Program-made: the position numbers and the translations under genes
Source of the DNA: a bacterium
GTDB lineage: Bacteria; Bacillota; Bacilli; Lactobacillales; Streptococcaceae
Assembly (NCBI GenBank): GCA_905221115.1
Contig: CAJNBX010000004.1
Location: forward strand, 80,250-144,249
Length of the DNA stretch: 64,000 bases
Reading direction: 5' to 3'
Shown here: positions 60,401 to 64,000 of the stretch, piece by piece
Numbering within the stretch: position 1 is the stretch's first letter
Layout of the letters: every line of letters begins with the position of its first letter
Notes under the pieces: generated by a model
What the model saw: the letters and a program-made list of their open reading frames with translations, nothing else
Database searches by the model: none
Told to the model about the DNA's origin: nothing

Positions 60401-62844
60401 CAAGCGCAGTAGCGTCTACCTCAGCAAGTACAAGTGCAGTAGCGTCTACCTCAGCAAGCACAAGCGCAGTAGCGTCTACCTCAGCGTCAACAAGTGCCGT
60501 AGCGTCTACATCAGCGTCAACAAGCGCAGTAGCGTCTACCTCAGCGTCAACAAGCGCCGTAGCATCTACCTCAGCGTCAACAAGTGCAGTAGCATCTACC
60601 TCAGCATCAACAAGTGCAGTAGCCTCTACATCAGCAAGCACAAGTGCGGTAGCTTCTACATCAGCAAGCACAAGCGCAGTAGCGTCTACATCAGCATCAA
60701 CAAGTGCGGTAGCTTCTACCTCAGCGTCAACAAGTGCGGTAGCCTCTACCTCAGCAAGCACAAGCGCAGTAGCATCTACTTCAGCGTCAACAAGTGCCGT
60801 AGCGTCTACCTCAGCATCAACAAGTGCCGTAGCGTCTACGTCAGCATCAACAAGTGCGGTAGCTTCTACCTCAGCAAGCACAAGCGCTGTAGCGTCTACA
60901 TCAGCGTCAACAAGTGCCGTAGCGTCTACATCAGCGTCAACAAGCGCCGTAGCATCTACCTCAGCGTCAACAAGCGCAGTAGCATCTACCTCAGCAAGCA
61001 CAAGCGCCGTAGCGTCTACCTCAGCGTCAACAAGTGCCGTAGCATCTACGTCAGCATCGACTAGCGCAGTAGCATCTACCTCAGCAAGCACAAGTGCTGT
61101 AGCATCTACGTCAGCAAGCACAAGCGCAGTAGCGTCTACGTCAGCAAGCACAAGCGCTGTAGCGTCTACGTCAGCAAGTACAAGTGCCGTAGCGTCTACC
61201 TCAGCGTCAACAAGTGCTGTAGCATCTACCTCAGCATCGACAAGCGCTGTAGCGTCTACCTCAGCAAGCACAAGCGCAGTAGCATCTACGTCAGCATCGA
61301 CTAGCGCGGTAGCGTCTACCTCAGCCTCAACCAGTGCCGTAGCGTCTACATCAGCCAGCACAAGCGCTGTAGCGTCTACCTCAGCAAGCACAAGCGCGGT
61401 AGCGTCTACGTCAGCGTCAACCAGTGCCGTAGCGTCTACGTCAGCAAGTACAAGCGCGGTAGCATCTACCTCAGCAAGTACAAGCGCAGTAGCATCTACC
61501 TCAGCATCAACAAGTGCTGTAGCCTCTACCTCAGCGTCAACCAGTGCGGTAGCCTCTACATCAGCATCGACTAGCGCGGTAGCGTCTACCTCAGCAAGTA
61601 CAAGTGCGGTAGCTTCTACATCAGCCTCAACCAGTGCCGTAGCATCTACGTCAGCAAGTACTAGTGCCGTAGCGTCTACATCAGCATCAACAAGTGCCGT
61701 AGCGTCTACCTCAGCATCAACAAGCGCCGTAGCGTCTACGTCAGCGTCAACAAGCGCTGTAGCATCTACATCAGCAAGTACTAGTGCAGTAGCCTCTACA
61801 TCAGCAAGTACTAGCGCAGTAGCGTCTACATCAGCATCAACAAGTGCCGTAGCGTCTACCTCAGCATCAACAAGCGCTGTAGCGTCTACGTCAGCGTCAA
61901 CAAGCGCAGTAGCGTCTACCTCAGCATCAACAAGTGCCGTAGCCTCTACCTCAGCAAGTACTAGCGCAGTAGCGTCTACCTCAGCATCAACAAGTGCCGT
62001 AGCGTCTACCTCAGCAAGTACTAGCGCTGTAGCATCTACGTCAGCCAGCACAAGCGCAGTAGCCTCTACGTCAGCCAGCACAAGCGCGGTAGCCTCTACC
62101 TCAGCCTCAACAAGTGCCGTAGCGTCTACCTCAGCCTCAACAAGTGCCGTAGCGTCTACGTCAGCGTCAACAAGTGCGGTAGCGTCTACATCAGCCAGCA
62201 CAAGCGCAGTAGCCTCTACCTCAGCGTCAACAAGTGCGGTAGCGTCTACCTCAGCGTCAACAAGTGCGGTAGCATCTACATCAGCGTCAACAAGCGCTGT
62301 AGCCTCTACCTCAGCGTCAACAAGCACTGTAGCGTCTACGTCAGCATCAACAAGTGCCGTAGCGTCTACGTCAGCAAGTACTAGCGCAGTAGCGTCTACA
62401 TCAGCATCAACAAGTGCCGTAGCGTCTACCTCAGCATCAACTAGCGCGGTAGCATCAGCAAGCACATCTGATTCAACAAGTATGTCAGATCCGGATAGTA
62501 CTGATAAACCGAACTTTAGTTTGAGTGACAGTACTTCGCAATCAACGAGTCTAAGCATGTCAGTCTCAACGTTAGTGTCTATGTCGACTTCGATAAGTAC
62601 GTCGCTTTCAGGTTTAGCTTCTGAAAGTGCTTCGACGTCAATCTCGCTTGTAGAATCAAATGTTGGTCATTCGACTTCACACGTTGGAAATGGTGCCGGA
62701 TCGACAGATAAGTCAAGACAGCAGTTGCCAAATACAGGTACAGAAGCTTCTAAATCATCTGTACTTCTAGGTGCTTTGACTGCTGTAACCGGTCTAGGTC
62801 TGATTGCGAAACGCCGCAAACGGGATGATGAAGAAGAAATGTAA
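54412..62844 (+). CDS. Serine-rich-repeat LPXTG adhesin (PsrP/GspB-type)
   Basis: Giant wall-anchored adhesin of 2810 residues. Domains in order: long SRRP signal peptide with [10 protein letters not shown] (23-32) and probable cleavage after Ala92; short Ser-rich region SRR1 (about 127-190); a non-repeat binding region (about 200-1670) with repeated Ig-like modules ([21 protein letters not shown] and two relatives) and three LTPDE...YKDGT modules; SRR2 (1674-2683) of about 101 [10 protein letters not shown] decapeptides; a Ser-rich tail; sorting signal LPNTG (2772-2776), hydrophobic helix and [10 protein letters not shown]. Such proteins are O-glycosylated and exported by SecA2/SecY2; those genes are not in the window. 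The ligand is unknown. Confidence 0.95.
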   Translation: MFFRRQKGQYRETDRVTRYKLVKSGKHWLRASTSLFGLFKVLRGGVDTTQVMTEVVENQTNQTITGLDIIRGIAATGAVLGGAVATQTKVFANEAVALEKTLDSSDALATHDTVVLGTTAKADAENSASLSHSVSESVSTSESVSTSLSASVSTSASMSTSASESASTSASVSASTSVSSSQSMVASGNSALSTTASETSGKEESVSKESQLTKEGLPTTKLSAPVLESAKLEKDLVDTNAEISSLAGVTAGAIATSEVSAKQQDENRKKLTKLSAEMGEYLAKAVGLPNSDAAIAKVNAAVTAIETALANPKADLTETVKLATSARNSIANAVLRVNSGARDARNGKPMLRGSSFRASWREAQSDGRITVSQPRIDFDRNTGIATYTMSVDSRTPLSHIGVKIDVGKGGHVQSATYNGNNMDKTYARGSEIVYSYRHGAVKQLDGTIVVKVKYDKNVSTATANMQVQTSSAPVYQDTPGNASTVQPISFSTGYRQQVTSTSQGSKLRFQIADIYKEVFNGDTINDTISAIWDGKMPIKKFNIENRNVIPGIEYLGPRNDEGLGAKQVNTTLRGIIGGNNASAEVGKTYIYRFATEDVAKKQAAENIGYYIKGFNERHDIQSGDIVQVSDLNHLTPDEVKEVYNKFIKNSHNSTDLQKNGDIAPDVSKGQVITNADGSITLSYPGTKSKIDVATDGTITVTYRDGSTSTIDATLEKEKEIPDVSVSVTRDGGKTVAPEKGSDGNNYYYIYAGDDFTVNMTATDNKGKLREFKLVPESDNFRPAEEMARNIFGDARYGTGSATSLSDPNGEIVATTSSPAHITATGHLKDDLPFATGNHWRRNAVATDKAGNYTQAGDLNKGNFFIKQRALNERYKYEPEFAIKNPDFTPVVDKNNLTPDEKNAVKAAIYAKNDKATHRIDDIEVQPDGTATIIYKDTTRSNPILPSVTVNERPKLVIPYDNQATKEIYLYRSEPVNITLKATDDSGNINSLKLTKVNGSEDGAGNGTATNYGGFTGVTRSNTINSTTNQANATITLTGTLDKGLRSGQYIERKLVATDNQNTSNKIDNNEGYVKFVVKDQTEKYTAVAKVDTLYTYVGERANDLNNAANFVQLKGGQPLPTGAKVTWRTPISTTSTGDNKTAVATVTYSDGSTDDVTVNYKVFATIAPKGPVNDIQGTNPHNGNLWHDYVNKQGTDAYPGGARQTWRNNGQPVASSPINTTTVGRHNHQVTFTYPVGRTGAGDTVKLSNTVDVVHNIYKFEPKRSYTFTQNNTNDSDFNQIVASPKEAVRAASGNPDFDATGTNYRWVDGAPSLNTVGTFTKQVEVELPADSTGYRAKQNVPITIKVNPQTPAIADDSVTEKGGLPKRSIVVTNVTPGATVTLTIAGQTIPKQATGTSVTFDSTDLKRATDTNNGLLPTGEVTVKQEKVITTSAGGTETLTSATASKNITKENVRPEVEFEFYVKNDKSDKWEKLSPKNDVRPGTSGYEIFAGDEVKVVLKGSDNSGKLRDLKLYDGVSDKDRIFSGDYSSNDRAPGFKDKPTNAPTTLEYTATYNPNQKYADGNKWTLGVKAVDLSSNEARTPAAVVAQGKLNEKFPGKKPSVVFQVKHPNALDKPEKDKIMAAVKAANPEDANRIRSYSIAENGTVTITYKDGTKNTVTPDISDSDYRASVSASTSAVASTSASTSAVASTSASTSAVASTSASTSAVASTSASTSAVASTSASTSAVASTSASTSAVASTSASTSAVASTSASTSAVASTSASTSAVASTSASTSAVASTSASTSAVASTSASTSAVASTSASTSAVASTSASTSAVASTSASTSAVASTSASTSAVASTSASTSAVASTSASTSAVASTSASTSAVASTSASTSAVASTSASTSAVASTSASTSAVASTSASTSAVASTSASTSAVASTSASTSAVASTSASTSAVASTSASTSAVASTSASTSAVASTSASTSAVASTSASTSAVASTSASTSAVASTSASTSAVASTSASTSAVASTSASTSAVASTSASTSAVASTSASTSAVASTSASTSAVASTSASTSAVASTSASTSAVASTSASTSAVASTSASTSAVASTSASTSAVASTSASTSAVASTSASTSAVASTSASTSAVASTSASTSAVASTSASTSAVASTSASTSAVASTSASTSAVASTSASTSAVASTSASTSAVASTSASTSAVASTSASTSAVASTSASTSAVASTSASTSAVASTSASTSAVASTSASTSAVASTSASTSAVASTSASTSAVASTSASTSAVASTSASTSAVASTSASTSAVASTSASTSAVASTSASTSAVASTSASTSAVASTSASTSAVASTSASTSAVASTSASTSAVASTSASTSAVASTSASTSAVASTSASTSAVASTSASTSAVASTSASTSAVASTSASTSAVASTSASTSAVASTSASTSAVASTSASTSAVASTSASTSAVASTSASTSAVASTSASTSAVASTSASTSAVASTSASTSAVASTSASTSAVASTSASTSAVASTSASTSAVASTSASTSAVASTSASTSAVASTSASTSAVASTSASTSAVASTSASTSAVASTSASTSAVASTSASTSAVASTSASTSAVASTSASTSAVASTSASTSAVASTSASTSTVASTSASTSAVASTSASTSAVASTSASTSAVASTSASTSAVASASTSDSTSMSDPDSTDKPNFSLSDSTSQSTSLSMSVSTLVSMSTSISTSLSGLASESASTSISLVESNVGHSTSHVGNGAGSTDKSRQQLPNTGTEASKSSVLLGALTAVTGLGLIAKRRKRDDEEEM
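59431..62457 (+). repeat. SRR2 tandem array: about 101 units of 30 nt
   Basis: Each unit encodes [10 protein letters not shown]. The array keeps the 30-nt phase without indel for 3 kb. In every unit I read, codon 1 is TCA, codon 7 GTA and codon 9 TCT, whereas the Ala and Thr third bases and the third Ser codon (AGC, AGT, TCA or TCG) vary. The only replacement seen is Ala to Thr in the unit near 62325. The last unit is incomplete. Confidence 0.95.
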
Positions 62845-62917
62845 ACAATCTTTCTGTAGCAGACTTCTCTACGGATAGATGTTTGAAAAAGTGGCTGGAA
62901 CAAAAGTTTGGCCCATA

Positions 62918-62977
62918 AAAAAAGTGAACAAAACTAGTTTTCTGGAAATCAGAATTCAGTTTAGTTCACTTTTTTAT
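62918..62977 (+). terminator. Terminator of the adhesin gene
   Basis: AAAAAAGTGAACAAAACT pairs with AGTTTAGTTCACTTTTTT (one mismatch), with an inner TTCTG/CAGAA stem. It starts about 75 nt after the stop codon. Confidence 0.85.
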
Positions 62978-63557
62978 TTTATGGAAAATTGAAACTACAA
63001 CAGTACACAAAGGCTACTAAAACATTTCTAGAAATTAATAATCCTTTCCTGATCGGTTTGTTCATATCTTTTTTCATCCACAATAAATAAGAAATCCTAC
63101 AATCCCAATAATGAAAATAGAATATCTTATCCTTGCTTTAAAGGTAACCTAAGGTTGCTATTTTTCAGCTATGTATGGTTCATCTATTCAATAAAAATAT
63201 ACAAACATCTTAGCGATAATGATATGAAATAAAATTAATTTTCTAGATTATGTATTTTCGAAAAAGAATTTGCACAAAACACAATATAGTTAATATTATA
63301 TTGAAATCAACCTCAAACAAAATACTTATAAAATAAACTATTTTATAATAATCGTTAGGAAATCGCATCCAACATCTTGTAACAAAAATTTAATATTTCG
63401 GAATCTTGAAACATAAAAACGCTTAAAAATTGGACTTTATATCTATGAAAACGTTTAAAATAGTTATTTTTCTAATATTTATAAAAAACGGTATATTCAA
63501 CTATAATATACAAGTAAAATACTTTTTTTTTTTTAGGTAAAAATGTTTTGAAACTTA
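62978..63557. other. AT-rich intergenic region between the two adhesin genes
   Basis: No gene seen. Two cre-like sequences lie at 63413-63428 (ATAAAAACGCTTAAAA) and 63445-63460 (ATGAAAACGTTTAAAA), their CG centres 32 nt apart; the second differs from the consensus at one position. The remainder is AT-rich and unremarkable. Confidence 0.55.
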
Positions 63558-63586
63558 TTGAATTACTTGCATCTAAAGTGTATAAT
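63558..63586 (+). promoter_or_regulatory. Promoter of the second adhesin gene
   Basis: TTGAAT (63558-63563), a 17-nt spacer and TATAAT (63581-63586). AGAGAGG precedes the start codon at 63645. Confidence 0.75.
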
Positions 63587-63644
63587 ATATATTGGTATTT
63601 TATAGCTAAATACACATAAATATAATTAGAGAGGAATCTAAAAT

Positions 63645-64000
63645 ATGTTTTTTAGACGCCAAGAAGGTGAATATAGAGAGACGGATCGTGTGACCCGTTT
63701 CAAGTTGATCAAGTCAGGTAAGCATTGGTTGCGTGCCTCGACCTCTCAATTTGGTCTCTTTAAAGTCTTGCGTGGTGGTGTAGATGCTGCTCAGGTAACA
63801 ACTGAAATGATCGAAGAGCAATCAGCAAATACACTGACTGGATTGGATATCCTAAAAGGGATAGCCGCAGCAGGGACGGTGTTTGGAGGAGCAGTTGCAA
63901 CACAAACAACTGTTTATGCCAACGACGCTCTTGAAAAGACAGTAGAGTCAAATCAAACACTTGCGAATACAGACACGGTAACTTTGGGAACAGTAAAAGA
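63645..64000 (+). CDS. Second serine-rich-repeat adhesin, 5' part only
   Basis: The frame is open from ATG 63645 to the window edge (118 codons). It begins [20 protein letters not shown] and has the same [35 protein letters not shown] and VATQTTVYAND blocks as the first adhesin, so the SRRP signal peptide is complete, with cleavage expected near YA-ND. The following residues (TVESNQTLANTDTVTLGTVK) parallel the start of mature protein 1. SRR regions and anchor lie beyond the window. It is probably a paralogue from duplication with later divergence. Confidence 0.9.
   Translation, partial: MFFRRQEGEYRETDRVTRFKLIKSGKHWLRASTSQFGLFKVLRGGVDAAQVTTEMIEEQSANTLTGLDILKGIAAAGTVFGGAVATQTTVYANDALEKTVESNQTLANTDTVTLGTVK

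Noticed and set aside
59415-62558. A 1047-codon open frame on the minus strand ([14 protein letters not shown] repeats)
   Set aside because: It is the antisense shadow of the SRR2 array; a 30-nt repeat without antisense stops stays open by necessity. No RBS, promoter or family match.

Overview
The window is a chromosomal segment of a mitis-group Streptococcus (S. mitis, S. pseudopneumoniae, S. oralis or S. pneumoniae). Four BOX repeats, a choline-binding protein remnant, RitR with Asn53 and Cys128, and a gene order from aliA to prfC that matches my memory of the pneumococcal chromosome support this. A butanediol dehydrogenase between efp and gatB, no cbpF/cbpG or mannitol genes before tig, and two serine-rich-repeat adhesins after prfC fit S. 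mitis or a close relative better than typical S. pneumoniae; this species call is inference.

Layout. 1-11.3 kb: peptide-binding lipoprotein aliA, the convergent recU-pbp1a operon, and division and translation functions (ypsA-like, gpsB, RNase P RNA, an rRNA methyltransferase, mapZ), then gnd-ritR. 11.4-12 kb: a choline-binding protein without its signal peptide. 12-16 kb: the mevalonate operon (mvk, mvaD, mvaK2, fni) with overlapping genes. 16-18.3 kb: a LiaFSR/VraTSR-type envelope-stress system. 18.3-18.9 kb: an AlkD-family gene with an in-frame stop. 19-28 kb: tig, recD2, lepB, rnhC, zapA, cvpA, mutS2. 28-34.5 kb: a glycine riboswitch with its Na+/alanine symporter, an AhpD-like protein, a TDT transporter, T-box-controlled serS, manO and lysC. 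34.6-45.4 kb: the complete type II fatty-acid cluster under FabT, in which fabM is frameshifted. 45.5-51.7 kb, minus strand: nusB-asp23-efp, a dehydrogenase, and gatCAB. 51.9-53.4 kb: prfC. 53.4-64 kb: an accessory region with a structured repeat array, a 2810-residue LPXTG serine-rich-repeat adhesin, and the first 118 codons of a second one.

How the genes work together. Much of the window serves the cell envelope: isoprenoid precursors for undecaprenyl phosphate, peptidoglycan synthesis (PBP1a) with its septal guides (GpsB, MapZ, ZapA), membrane lipids (fab/acc) and a stress system watching the wall. Visible control includes a glycine riboswitch, a serine T-box, FabT operators and many extended -10 promoters; CcpA-type cre-like sites near the two adhesin genes are weaker.

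The most unusual items are: (i) fabM broken by what looks like a 10-nt slippage deletion; (ii) a 125-nt palindromic repeat after prfC whose copies differ by compensatory changes in their stems; (iii) 101 tandem 30-nt units in the adhesin with no indel and one amino-acid change, in which some synonymous sites are fixed and others vary freely; and (iv) the adhesin pair itself.
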